A DNA stretch of 64,000 nucleotides from JAAYYM01 sp964638005 (GTDB lineage: Bacteria > Bacillota > Clostridia > Lachnospirales > Lachnospiraceae): contig CAZWXS010000007.1 of the NCBI GenBank assembly GCA_964638005.1, forward strand, positions 1-64,000, written 5' to 3'. A model generated the notes under the pieces. The model saw only the letters and a list, made by a program, of their open reading frames with translations, made no database searches and was not told where the DNA came from. The position numbers were made by a program, and so were the translations under genes. Positions 14,992-24,014 of this stretch are shown piece by piece. Position 1 is the stretch's first letter, and each line of letters opens with the position of its first letter.

Positions 14992-16682
14992 AGGCTGTCC
15001 TCCTCATTGGGAATCATCTTCGCTCTGTATTCCATACACAACATCGTAATATCATCAAATTGCGGTGCCTCTCCTACAAAGTTATCTATATCGGCCTTTA
15101 CGATAGGAAGCAGTTCCTCCGGTGTTTTATCACCGCATGCATCCAACACCGTCTGCAGTCTATTCATGCCATAGAGTTCACCGTTTGCATTTGTAGCCTC
15201 TGTCACACCGTCAGTATACTGGAATATCTTATCTCCGATTCCCAATGTCATGGAGTCTGCCTGATAGCGCATACCCTCCATGCCTGCCAGAACAAAGCCG
15301 GGACGAATCTTATATGGTTCATATTTTCCTTCTTTTCTATATATAAACGGAATCTCATGTCCTGCATTTACATAGTTAAACTGTCCCGTTACCAGATCAA
15401 GGACTCCTTCAAAAGCTGTGATGAACAATCCCTCATTATTGGATTCGCACAAAAGATTATTTACCTCTGTAAAAACCTCTCCTAGATCAGTATTCGGCTT
15501 TGTATGATCCTTAATCAGCGTTTTTCCGATTACCATAAACAGCGCTGCCGGAACACCCTTGCCGGATACGTCAGCCATGACAATTGCAAGATGCCTGTTA
15601 TCTACCATGAAGAAATCATAGAAATCACCGCCGACCTCTTTTGCAGGATTCATAGTAGCATATATGTCCAATTCCTTTCTTTCCGGAAATGCGGGAAAGA
15701 TGCTCGGAAGCATATCCGCCTGTATCTGTGTCGCAATACTCAGTTCGGCACCGATGCGCTCTTTTTCTGCAGTAACTGTGGTCAGATTTTCGATATAGGT
15801 CTTAATATTATTCTCCATTTTGAAGATACTATGTGCAAGATTTTCAATTTCATCCCCTGTTCTTACCGTTTCCAGCCTTTGCGATATCTGCGTTTCATTC
15901 CGGACAAAATCATCTGTCTCATCTGTAATCAATTTAATCGGCTTCAGGATAAATCTTCTGATGTATGTCAAATATGCCAAAACTACACAGACCGTAATCA
16001 GCATCGATAACAACACTGTATAGAGTATATATTTCTGTCTCGCCGTCTGCAGATTGGTCATTGCAATTTCCACACCTATGATTCCTATAACTTTTCCGTC
16101 AGAATTACGAATGGCCGCAATTGCAGATGTGTTATATCCGAAAGCACTGTGGGAATAGAAATAATTATCAGACCTGTTACCCGTTTCGTAAATATATTCG
16201 GAATCCTTGAGAAAGCTCTCATTCATCGGACTGGTATCCCCCGGAACAAATGCCGGATACGCATCATCCGGATTCTCTGCATCCATCAGATACATGAGCT
16301 GAGATATGACATTGCCGTTTCCGTCCGTCTGATCTGCAATATAGATATAATTGGCTCCCATATTATCACGAAGTGCATTCAACAGATTCAAAACTCTCTG
16401 ATATTCTTCTTCAGCCATGATATCCTGTGCCACTTTTGCAAGCTCATCGGCATCCTTTGCCGTACGCAGCAGCTTAAAATCCTTCTCTATAGCATCCCCG
16501 TCAATATACTCCATCGCTGAATACGCAATGTTATAGGCTTTGTCATTATACATCTGTTCAATTACCATTGTGTATCTGTAATATCCGATAATGCAGCTTG
16601 CAGCAGTAATCAAAATTCCCAATGCAATGTATCCGCCTATTACCCTGGTGGACAGCCTTCTCTTCTTGCCTTCTCCGTTCAT
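14988..16682 (-). CDS. membrane sensor SpoIIE/RsbU-type PP2C phosphatase
   Basis: A 564-residue transmembrane phosphatase. TM1 is at about 15-37, an extracytoplasmic sensing domain spans 38-215 with a Cache-like end (AAIRNSDGKVIGIIGVEI), TM2 is at 218-240, and a HAMP linker starting FILKPIK spans 243-296. A helical signalling segment and the SpoIIE-type PP2C domain (335-555) follow. Metal ligands are visible in GGDFYDFF (Asp353), ADVSGKG (Asp371), YTDGVTEA (Asp491) and FDDIT. It should dephosphorylate a STAS protein in response to an external signal. It lies in the operon MATE-fusion, GNAT, this gene, RsbW-type kinase. SD AAAGGAG precedes the ATG. Confidence 0.93.
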   Translation of the reverse strand: MNGEGKKRRLSTRVIGGYIALGILITAASCIIGYYRYTMVIEQMYNDKAYNIAYSAMEYIDGDAIEKDFKLLRTAKDADELAKVAQDIMAEEEYQRVLNLLNALRDNMGANYIYIADQTDGNGNVISQLMYLMDAENPDDAYPAFVPGDTSPMNESFLKDSEYIYETGNRSDNYFYSHSAFGYNTSAIAAIRNSDGKVIGIIGVEIAMTNLQTARQKYILYTVLLSMLITVCVVLAYLTYIRRFILKPIKLITDETDDFVRNETQISQRLETVRTGDEIENLAHSIFKMENNIKTYIENLTTVTAEKERIGAELSIATQIQADMLPSIFPAFPERKELDIYATMNPAKEVGGDFYDFFMVDNRHLAIVMADVSGKGVPAALFMVIGKTLIKDHTKPNTDLGEVFTEVNNLLCESNNEGLFITAFEGVLDLVTGQFNYVNAGHEIPFIYRKEGKYEPYKIRPGFVLAGMEGMRYQADSMTLGIGDKIFQYTDGVTEATNANGELYGMNRLQTVLDACGDKTPEELLPIVKADIDNFVGEAPQFDDITMLCMEYRAKMIPNEEDSL

Positions 16683-16683
16683 T

Positions 16684-17259
16684 TCAATTCTCCTTTACCT
16701 GTAAGTATTTTCCGTATAAGATACCATCGCATCGGCATCTTTTCTCTCCGCACATGGGACACATAAGACCCTCAACGCCACTCCATGGCTCCTTAATCTG
16801 CTCTATATATGTATATCCACACTGTTCCAAATGATTGGCTGCCGGGATCTTTTCATTATAGATCCATGCCAGGATATAGATGATTGACACGCCTTCTCTT
16901 TCTTCCAGAAAGTGAGAGAAATGGCTCAAAAGTTGTCCGGATATACCCAGATGACGATAATCCTCATGAAGTACAATAGAACGGCATACACCTACCCAGT
17001 CCGTATCTTTTGAGATATTCCCAACCTTTTCGGTCAGCTGCATCTTCACCTTTTTTGCACGATCTGCATAGAAATAGAAGACACCTATCATTTTCTCATT
17101 ATCATAGATTGCATAGAAATAATGATGTTCGCAGATTATAATCTCTTCCAGCATCTCTCTGTCATATAGACCTTTTCCAAGATAAGAATCGCAAAAATAG
17201 AGTACCTCATCCGTCAATTCGGCTTTCAATTTTTCTGCTCTGTACTTCCCTATATACAT
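16684..17259 (-). CDS. GNAT-family acetyltransferase with C-terminal cysteine cluster
   Basis: A 191-residue GNAT acetyltransferase. The acetyl-CoA motif is YRHLGISGQLL (residues 101-111), preceded by the VCRSIVLHEDYR strand and followed by an NEKIPAANHLEQCGY helix. The C-terminus carries CPMCGEKRCRC (Cys167, 170, 175, 177), likely a zinc knuckle for partner or substrate recognition. Its acceptor is unknown. It lies 18 bases after the MATE-fusion and just before the phosphatase, so it is in the partner-switch operon; a regulatory acetylation role is possible but unproven. Confidence 0.85.
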   Translation of the reverse strand: MYIGKYRAEKLKAELTDEVLYFCDSYLGKGLYDREMLEEIIICEHHYFYAIYDNEKMIGVFYFYADRAKKVKMQLTEKVGNISKDTDWVGVCRSIVLHEDYRHLGISGQLLSHFSHFLEEREGVSIIYILAWIYNEKIPAANHLEQCGYTYIEQIKEPWSGVEGLMCPMCGEKRCRCDGILYGKYLQVKEN

Positions 17260-17276
17260 ATTGCCCTCGTAATTTC

Positions 17277-19022
17277 TTATATCCTAATCAACAGGTTATT
17301 GGTTCCGAGAACATAGCTGTAAGCAATATCTTCTGTCATATTCTCAAGCATCCTGATTCCGATGCCTTCTTCAAACTCATTTTCCTCATCCAAGTCGCAT
17401 AAAGGATTGAAACGCTTTCCCAGACTGCGTATACGGATTCCGGTATCATTCTCTGATGTAAAAACACGCAGATCAAAGGACTCATTCTCCGCGCCGTCAA
17501 AACATTTCTTACACATCAGTGTCAATATCTCTTCAATCGCCAGACTGACACGCATGATTTTCTTCTGAGGTATATCATTATTGATACAGAAATCGCTGAT
17601 CTTCTCGCTTGCACTGCATATATCCGCAGCTCCTGATGCAACCGAAAACTCAAGTACACTGCCTGCAACTCTGTTCTGATCATCCAACAGCAGACATATA
17701 GTTCTGTTCTTATTCCTGATATGGATTACTGCCAATATCAATGCAAGCAATATAAGTGTCGCCATCTCGGCAATCGGCAAAAACGCCCATACCAGACCAT
17801 CCACTCCTAAAATGATCTGCAAAGCAAGAATCGGGAACACTACTAATCTTGCAGCTGTCAATATATTGGACAGAACATTCTTACCCGACGCATTGTAAAA
17901 ACCGATCATCATTCTGCTGACCAGTACAAAAACAACGCTCACCGCCAAACAGATTACCGGCATACGCATCTCATAAGTCACACCAAAAATACGGCCGAGA
18001 GAATCTGCAAATATTGATATACAAATACCAAATATAACAGACAACGTCAAACCAATCTTCAACTGATGCTTCATCAGTATACGGATGCCTTCGTTACTGT
18101 GTTCGGCGCAATACATCCCTATGATGGGAGCCGCTGTCTGCGGAACCCCATCTACAATGAACAACGAGATTTCGTTGATGTTATTTAATACAGAAAAGAC
18201 AGAAACAAATATGCTGCCTCCCGCCGAAAGAAGTACGGTATTGAGTACCAATACTCTAAGTGCTGACATCAAATTATTGATTGCAGCAGGACTTCCGTAT
18301 CTAAAGACCTCGGGAAGTATCCTGATTTTCTCAAAATCAAAGGAAAAACGAAAATGCTCCGTACCTGAAAGAGCATATATACCGATAAGACAAGCCAACA
18401 ATGTTGCAAGGACACTTGCAAGCGCAGCACCGCCCGTACCCATTTCAAATACACAAACAAATAACAAATCCAGCAGAATATTGGACACTGTCATAACAAT
18501 TGTTGCTGCCGATGCCCATCTGCTCTTTCCGTCAAGTCTGAGATAAAAAAGCGGAATATACAGAAAAAGTTTTGGTAATGCACCGGATATCGTAATAAGC
18601 GTATACGCATATACATCTTGGTACAATTCGCTCCCGCCTGCAAGAAAAGATACAATCGGGCGTAAAGCAAGCAGCCCCGACAACGTCAAAAGAACAGATA
18701 CAACCAGCATACATACAACCACTGTATTAAAGATACGACTGCTCTTCTTTGTATCACCTGTTCCCATCGCCCGTGAGGAAAGCATAAAGCCGCCGGAACC
18801 AATCAGAGAACCGATCGTACACATAAACAGATATATCGGCATACACAAATTAACAGCAGCAAAGCTGTCTGCCCCCAGTGTCTGTCCTACAATGATACCG
18901 TCAAAAAAAACATTCAGCGTCACACCGATTGACATAAGCATCGTCGGAATGAGATGGCGGTTATATACCTTATCAAGGAAACTGCTGCTCTGCGTTAATG
19001 CAAATCCGTTCTCAGTACTCAT
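17277..19022 (-). CDS. MATE transporter fused to a degenerate RsbW-like ATPase domain
   Basis: A 581-residue two-part protein. Residues ~15-440 are a MATE-family antiporter-type membrane domain with twelve hydrophobic segments. Residues ~455-581 have the fold pattern of an RsbW-type HATPase: the helix RVSLAIEEILTLMCKK (491-506), a G1-like RSLGKRFNPL and a G2-like EGIGIRML (552-558). Compared with the intact kinase at 14584-14991, the metal-binding Asn of the N-box is Leu502 and the G1 Asp is Ser533, so catalysis is probably lost. It is first in an operon with a GNAT, a SpoIIE-type phosphatase and an RsbW-type kinase, under its own promoter. A transporter acting as a receptor or tether for partner-switch proteins is an inference. 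Confidence 0.88.
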   Translation of the reverse strand: MSTENGFALTQSSSFLDKVYNRHLIPTMLMSIGVTLNVFFDGIIVGQTLGADSFAAVNLCMPIYLFMCTIGSLIGSGGFMLSSRAMGTGDTKKSSRIFNTVVVCMLVVSVLLTLSGLLALRPIVSFLAGGSELYQDVYAYTLITISGALPKLFLYIPLFYLRLDGKSRWASAATIVMTVSNILLDLLFVCVFEMGTGGAALASVLATLLACLIGIYALSGTEHFRFSFDFEKIRILPEVFRYGSPAAINNLMSALRVLVLNTVLLSAGGSIFVSVFSVLNNINEISLFIVDGVPQTAAPIIGMYCAEHSNEGIRILMKHQLKIGLTLSVIFGICISIFADSLGRIFGVTYEMRMPVICLAVSVVFVLVSRMMIGFYNASGKNVLSNILTAARLVVFPILALQIILGVDGLVWAFLPIAEMATLILLALILAVIHIRNKNRTICLLLDDQNRVAGSVLEFSVASGAADICSASEKISDFCINNDIPQKKIMRVSLAIEEILTLMCKKCFDGAENESFDLRVFTSENDTGIRIRSLGKRFNPLCDLDEENEFEEGIGIRMLENMTEDIAYSYVLGTNNLLIRI

Positions 19023-19063
19023 AATCCTTTTACTCCAATGCTTAATCTTCTTCCGTTACTTTC

Positions 19064-19092
19064 ATTATATGGGTTATTCTTCCACAAAACAA
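19064..19092 (-). promoter_or_regulatory. SigA-type promoter of the MATE-GNAT-SpoIIE-RsbW operon
   Basis: Minus-strand TTGTTT (19087-19092), 17 bp, TATAAT (19064-19069), about 42 bases before the ATG at 19022. No intrinsic terminator was seen between the flippase gene ending at 19120 and this promoter, so read-through from the glycan operon is possible. Confidence 0.65.
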
Positions 19093-19119
19093 TACTTTTT
19101 CTACAACATTCTCCACTGT

Positions 19120-20604
19120 TCAACTCCGCCTTATTGACTTCACAAATATAAACAGATCCTTTATAACGGTATGATTCAAGCCGCAAACAATGAACAGGAA
19201 CAGAATGCCGATGCTGATACTGATCCATTCTGTTGAGCAGAACGTCGCATATGCCGCATATACAATATACAAAATCAAAGATATTGCCAACGTCTTAATC
19301 GGATAACCGACCGGATAACACTTCTCCGCAAAATATGTACCGATGAAAAAATATACGACATATGTAGCAGCAGTAGCCATCGCTGCCCCTTTTCCGCCAA
19401 TAACCGGAACCAGCAGTGTGTTTCCCGCAAGATTACAAATAATCGCTATCAAAGAAGCATAGTTGATATACTTGACCTGCTTCTTGAACTTGATTCCCTG
19501 ACTCACCACTTCAAAAAGAATACTGAGAATCGGCATCAATGTCAAAAACGGAATAATACCGATTGCATCCCGATATCCTTTGCCGAGGATCAATACGATC
19601 AACCCTCTGCAGATTGTCAATCCAAAGGCGGCTGCCATACACAAAAACTGCACCTTGCGAAATATATCGGCAAAAAAAGGCTTGTTAATCTCCTCTGTCT
19701 CTTTCTCATACTTCTCCATAGCCACCGGGGACCAAAACGCAACAAATGTAATCTTAAAAGTCAGCAGAACCGTCATGATCTGCATTGCTGCGGAGTAGAT
19801 TCCCGTCTCCGCATAATCGCAAAAGATGCGAATCGACCATTTATCCATAGAAGATAACAGCCACTCCATCATCAGCATCATAATGAACGGAATCCCATAC
19901 TTTAACAATTCACGTTCAGATACCTGCGTTACCTCGGCTGCATTTGCTGCTTCTCCATTGCTTCCATCTGGCATCTCTTCATGGTAATCCTTGCTGCGTA
20001 CCTTGCAGACATAGCGAATCCCTACCAGCAAAGTTACGATTCCAAAAGAAATTGTCATTGCATACAGCACAACTCTGAAATCATTGCCAAGACGTACAGC
20101 AAACAGGATAATCAGGGATATATTAAGTACCTTGGATAAAATATTCAGATTGGAATACAGCCTGCCTCGCTGTTCCATACGAATGTTCAAAAACAGGAAT
20201 CGTTCAAAGACAGAAAGAACCGTATAGCTGATGACCAGCAGCGTAATATCCATGCCGCTTCGTTCAAACAATATCCTGTTAAACGTATCGGCTCCCGCAA
20301 AATACAGCGCAGATAAAAACAGAACTATGACAGACGGCGGAATCAGACACTGCAGAAACAATTTTCGTCTGCTTGTACCCGCTTTATAGAAATAGCGAAT
20401 ATAAGCCTGATCCAGCCCCAATATGGCAAATATATAAATAACAGAGACTGCCGAAGTAAATAAGGCAGTCCTTCCGTATTCGTCAGTATCAAGTACTCTC
20501 GTGACCAGCGGCAAAGAGATAAATCCAAGCAGCAATACCACGAAATTACCATAGAAGTAATCTATAAAACTCTTCATCAAATTACCTTGTTTTTTCTCTT
20601 CCAT
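19120..20604 (-). CDS. wzx: Wzx-type lipid-linked oligosaccharide flippase
   Basis: A 494-residue MOP-superfamily flippase. The N-terminus has DYFYGNFVVLLLGFISLPLVTRVL and EYGRTALFTS, the usual beginning of polysaccharide-transport flippases, followed by about fourteen membrane segments. A charged loop at roughly 200-230 is rich in Glu and Asn. It moves undecaprenyl-pyrophosphate-linked repeat units across the membrane. Start ATG 20602-20604 follows AGAGGT by six bases. It is the last gene of the 42-kb glycan run, after a GtrB-like transferase. It is one of three Wzx-type genes in the window. Confidence 0.9.
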   Translation of the reverse strand: MEEKKQGNLMKSFIDYFYGNFVVLLLGFISLPLVTRVLDTDEYGRTALFTSAVSVIYIFAILGLDQAYIRYFYKAGTSRRKLFLQCLIPPSVIVLFLSALYFAGADTFNRILFERSGMDITLLVISYTVLSVFERFLFLNIRMEQRGRLYSNLNILSKVLNISLIILFAVRLGNDFRVVLYAMTISFGIVTLLVGIRYVCKVRSKDYHEEMPDGSNGEAANAAEVTQVSERELLKYGIPFIMMLMMEWLLSSMDKWSIRIFCDYAETGIYSAAMQIMTVLLTFKITFVAFWSPVAMEKYEKETEEINKPFFADIFRKVQFLCMAAAFGLTICRGLIVLILGKGYRDAIGIIPFLTLMPILSILFEVVSQGIKFKKQVKYINYASLIAIICNLAGNTLLVPVIGGKGAAMATAATYVVYFFIGTYFAEKCYPVGYPIKTLAISLILYIVYAAYATFCSTEWISISIGILFLFIVCGLNHTVIKDLFIFVKSIRRS

Positions 20605-20630
20605 GGGTAAACCTCTATTTTTCCTTTTTC

Positions 20631-21626
20631 TTATTCCGGCTTCTCATCATTCCCTAAATCAGATTTTTTATGAGTATCCTCTGCAATTTCGGTTTCCACG
20701 TTTCTGCAATCGGCAACACGATCCACAAGAAACGGAGGCCTGTTTCTGCTGGCATCCAGCGTACGCCACAAATACTCCCCCAGAATTCCCAGCATCAGAA
20801 GAATCAACCCCGTCGAAAAAAGAACCAAGCACATCAAAGAGGCCCATCCTGCGATTGGCGTTCCTACAATCAATCTCTCCAATATAACACCGACGATCCA
20901 CAAAAAAGAAATGATTGCAAATACAACACCCATACCCGACATGAAGCGAATCGGAAAATAGGAAAAGCTCATCATGGAATCAAGCACCAGTTTGAACTTC
21001 TTGGAAAATGTCCACCGCGATTCTCCGATTTCTCTGTCTTTTCTATGGAAATAGATCTTTTCCGACTGGAAGCCTACCCACAATACCTGCAATGTCAATG
21101 CAGAGTTCTTCTCATCCAGCATCTGCAGGACTTCAATCACCTGCCTGTCCAACAGATAGCAATCAAAACCGCCGACCGGCATTGTCTTCTCAATGCATTT
21201 ACGCACGATTGCATAATACAGATTTGCAAAAAATTTCTTGATTGCAGAATCATCCCGCTGAGCCCTAACAGCAAGAACCACCTTGTTGCCGCGTTTCCAG
21301 CTCTCATACATATCTAAAATCAGTTCGGAATCCTCCTGCAGATCTGCCTGCTTTGTCACCGCACAATCGCCGCTACAGTTAGATAACCCCGCAAGTATAG
21401 CCGAATGCTCGCCGAAATTTCTGGAGAGCTTTACGCACTTGACATTTTTATCTAAATCGCGAATCTGATTCATAACCTCCCATGAATTATCTCCGGAACC
21501 ATCATCCACAAAAACAATTTCGTAATCTCCCAATTTATGAAGGATCTTTTCCTTCATATCTTCATATAACAGCATCAAGGTATCGGAATTAAAGTATACC
21601 GGTATAATGATGGATATCTTGCTCAT
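20631..21626 (-). CDS. GT2 polyprenyl-phosphate sugar transferase (GtrB/CsbB/ArnC-like)
   Basis: A 331-residue GT2 enzyme of the DPM1/GtrB group that loads a sugar from a nucleotide donor onto undecaprenyl phosphate. Seen are SIIIPVYFNSD, VFVDDGSGDNS, the ADLQED acidic motif (usually ADLQDP), GESRWTF in the acceptor region and two C-terminal membrane helices at about 232-255 and 265-292. The tail is acidic and polar. Start ATG 21624-21626 follows AGGAGG by eight bases. In Bacillus and Listeria such enzymes feed YfhO/GtrC-type transferases; a YfhO-family protein is encoded at 5902-8715, so a functional pair is plausible. It lies between an aminotransferase and a flippase. Confidence 0.9.
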   Translation of the reverse strand: MSKISIIIPVYFNSDTLMLLYEDMKEKILHKLGDYEIVFVDDGSGDNSWEVMNQIRDLDKNVKCVKLSRNFGEHSAILAGLSNCSGDCAVTKQADLQEDSELILDMYESWKRGNKVVLAVRAQRDDSAIKKFFANLYYAIVRKCIEKTMPVGGFDCYLLDRQVIEVLQMLDEKNSALTLQVLWVGFQSEKIYFHRKDREIGESRWTFSKKFKLVLDSMMSFSYFPIRFMSGMGVVFAIISFLWIVGVILERLIVGTPIAGWASLMCLVLFSTGLILLMLGILGEYLWRTLDASRNRPPFLVDRVADCRNVETEIAEDTHKKSDLGNDEKPE

Positions 21627-21638
21627 ATCGTATGCCTC

Positions 21639-22742
21639 CTACTTCTGCTTAAATGCATTCAATGCTTCAATGACCCTGGTCTGTTCCTCTGTCGTCATTC
21701 CGTTATACATCGGAATGGACAATACCTCTTTTGCACAGCACTCCGTGACAGGGAAAGAACCTTCATGATAGCCCAGATACCGATAAGCTTCTGCAAGATG
21801 AGGCGGTATCGGATAATGAATGATCGTCCCGATATCATGGTCGTTCAAATAATTCTGCAGTTCATCCCTTTGTTCAGAGCGGATGACAAACTGATGATAA
21901 ATATGTGTCGCCTTATCTTGAATCTTTGGCAGACGAATCATAGGATTCTGTATCCGGTCTAGATATCTCGCGGCAATCTCCTGCTTTTCACGCAACAGTT
22001 CATCCGCATGTGCCAGGCGTACCCGCAACAGACCGGCCTGAATCTCATCAAGCCTCGAATTCGTACCGACTACTTTATTATAATAGCGCTTCTCGCTTCC
22101 ATAATTACGATATATCTTCATATCCGCAGCAATCTGCTCGTCATTGGTCACGATAGCACCACCGTCACCGAAGGCTCCTATATTCTTGGACGGATAGAAA
22201 GAGAAACATCCGATATCACCAAAGGTACCCGTAACCTGCCCATTATAAGATGCACCGTGTGACTGTGCACAGTCCTCAACCAGACGCAGATGATGTTTCT
22301 TGCACAGTGCAACCACATCATCCATCTTAGATGCCTGTCCGTAGAGATGCACAACAAGAACTGCCTTTGTCTTCTCTGTAATCTTCTCTTCAATCGCAGT
22401 CGTATCTATATTGAAGTATTCATTCGGTTCAACAAATACCGGTGTAGCCCCATTCATGGTAATGCCCATGACACTTGCTATATAAGTATTTCCCTGTACA
22501 ATAACCTCATCGCCCTCACCGATGCCAAGAATACGGAATGCCATCCAGAGTGCATCCAACCCACTTGCCAATCCGACACAATACTTTGCACCGACATATG
22601 CTGCATATTCCTCTTCGAAGTTCGTCACTTCATTGCCCAATACATACCAGCCCGAACGCAGAACATCCAGTGCTTTCTGTTCGAATTCCTTCTGATACTT
22701 GAAAAAACCTCTGTCAAGACGATTTGCTTGTATTTTTTCCAT
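21639..22742 (-). CDS. DegT/DnrJ-family sugar aminotransferase (QdtB/FdtB-like)
   Basis: A 367-residue PLP-dependent nucleotide-sugar aminotransferase. It has the opening NRLDRGFFKYQKEFEQKALD, the pocket segment GLASGLDALWMAFRILGIG, EDCAQSHGA, and the PLP lysine in FYPSKNIGAFGDGGA. The N-terminal pattern is typical of QdtB/FdtB enzymes that aminate the 3-keto position of dTDP-6-deoxy sugars; RmlB would make their precursor. The usual 3,4-ketoisomerase and N-acetyltransferase partners are not in the window. ATG at 22740-22742 is chosen on family alignment; GAGGAG lies 12 bases upstream, and an out-of-frame ATG sits closer to it. The frame is open for 22 more codons. Confidence 0.88.
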   Translation of the reverse strand: MEKIQANRLDRGFFKYQKEFEQKALDVLRSGWYVLGNEVTNFEEEYAAYVGAKYCVGLASGLDALWMAFRILGIGEGDEVIVQGNTYIASVMGITMNGATPVFVEPNEYFNIDTTAIEEKITEKTKAVLVVHLYGQASKMDDVVALCKKHHLRLVEDCAQSHGASYNGQVTGTFGDIGCFSFYPSKNIGAFGDGGAIVTNDEQIAADMKIYRNYGSEKRYYNKVVGTNSRLDEIQAGLLRVRLAHADELLREKQEIAARYLDRIQNPMIRLPKIQDKATHIYHQFVIRSEQRDELQNYLNDHDIGTIIHYPIPPHLAEAYRYLGYHEGSFPVTECCAKEVLSIPMYNGMTTEEQTRVIEALNAFKQK

Positions 22743-22810
22743 AAAACATCCAATCTCCTCATAAATTCTCTGCACCCTATGATGCTTCTGTTTTGATGTC
22801 TCCATCACTG

Positions 22811-22840
22811 ATTATACTATAATAAAATTTCCTTGTACAA
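22811..22840 (-). promoter_or_regulatory. possible internal promoter before the aminotransferase
   Basis: Minus-strand TTGTAC (22835-22840), 18 bp, TATAAT (22811-22816), overlapping the end of the preceding gene and about 70 bases before the aminotransferase ATG. Confidence 0.4.
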
Positions 22841-23971
22841 TCGCACATGCTTCTGCAGGCAGATTTCGCGTGTATAATTGTCCATATATCTCTGATAAAA
22901 AAACTCTTTATCACGTTCAAGCTCTGCTTTATCATGATAAAGTTTATATATTCTATCTGCACATTGCTTGTATTTTTCTTTCGTATACAGATTTTCCTTC
23001 TTGCCGACCACTTCTGTCAGACCTCCGACGCTTGTAGAGACGACTGCACATCGTCTGCTCATCGCTTCTACAGCTGCCTTGCCAAAGGATTCAAACACCG
23101 AACTCATCACAAATATATCCACCAGATAATAATAGTCCGCAATTTCCTGCTGTGACAAATCCTGCATATAAATCAGGTTTTCGTCCCCAATCATACCGGA
23201 AATAGAATTCTTCAAGTCAGCTACTATTGCAAGATCCTGTTCTTCATAGACGGAAATTACCAGCGCAACCTTGAACCGAATATCCTTCTCGCAGAAAGAT
23301 TCTACCAATTCTTTCACAAACGGCCAATCCTTCTCCTCAGATATCCTGCCTGCAAATCCGATGACAAAATCATTCTCCTCCAGTCCCGCCTCATCCCGCA
23401 GCTTTTTTCTTTTTTCTGCATCATAAGGAGTAAACGCAGTACTGATTGTATTAGAGATAACATCAATCCGATCAAATTTAGAATGTTCCAGCCAGAGATT
23501 CTTATTAAACTGTGTGGTGCATATCATTCTGGCTGCATGTTTCAGAACTGCCTTAATGCAAGTCATAGAATGAATCCGATAGCCAAAATACAGGCTTCTG
23601 TCAGTATACACAAAGGGAATTTTTGAAAACATGCCCAGACATCGCAAAAAGCCAAAGGTAATGAGCGATTCCGACATCTGAATATGAATGATATCCGGCT
23701 TTTCTGCCCGAATGACCTTTCTGAAGGATCCTATGCGATGTATAAAATTAGAAATACGCTTTATTTTGTTTCCTTCCCTGTTCTCATCCGAGCAAAACTC
23801 TGTCACACGAAAAGGAAGATCTTCTTGTTTTGTATGCAGCAATGCCGGGCACGCAACTACCGGTTCAAATTCCGTTCCGCTCAAGCCCTCACACAATGTC
23901 TGTGTAGACATCTGAGCACCACCCGGCAAATCTATCGGGAATTCCATCAAATATAATACTTTATATGACAT
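22817..23971 (-). CDS. GT4 glycosyltransferase
   Basis: A 384-residue GT-B-fold family-4 glycosyltransferase. The N-terminal half has DLPGGAQMSTQTLCEGL and PDIIHIQMSESL. The C-terminal half has FAGRISEEKDW, VDIFVMSSVFESFGKAAVEAM (the EX7E-type donor-binding region) and SVGGLTEVV. No membrane segments; it probably acts at the cytosolic face on a lipid-linked intermediate. ATG at 23969-23971 is preferred because GGAGGT (23976-23981) is four bases upstream; an in-frame ATG at 23986 would place this site inside the gene. Donor and acceptor are unknown. Confidence 0.88.
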   Translation of the reverse strand: MSYKVLYLMEFPIDLPGGAQMSTQTLCEGLSGTEFEPVVACPALLHTKQEDLPFRVTEFCSDENREGNKIKRISNFIHRIGSFRKVIRAEKPDIIHIQMSESLITFGFLRCLGMFSKIPFVYTDRSLYFGYRIHSMTCIKAVLKHAARMICTTQFNKNLWLEHSKFDRIDVISNTISTAFTPYDAEKRKKLRDEAGLEENDFVIGFAGRISEEKDWPFVKELVESFCEKDIRFKVALVISVYEEQDLAIVADLKNSISGMIGDENLIYMQDLSQQEIADYYYLVDIFVMSSVFESFGKAAVEAMSRRCAVVSTSVGGLTEVVGKKENLYTKEKYKQCADRIYKLYHDKAELERDKEFFYQRYMDNYTREICLQKHVRLYKEILL

Positions 23972-24014
23972 CCGCACCTCCGTCATCTATCTGAATGTAA
24001 TCGTTCAACAGCTC

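Noticed and set aside
19093..19119. Short inverted repeat after the last flippase gene as a terminator of the 42-kb run
   Set aside because: Only a 4-bp stem; termination there is not supported.
20670..21317. 215-codon plus-strand open frame opposite the GtrB-like gene
   Set aside because: Antisense shadow without promoter or ribosome site.
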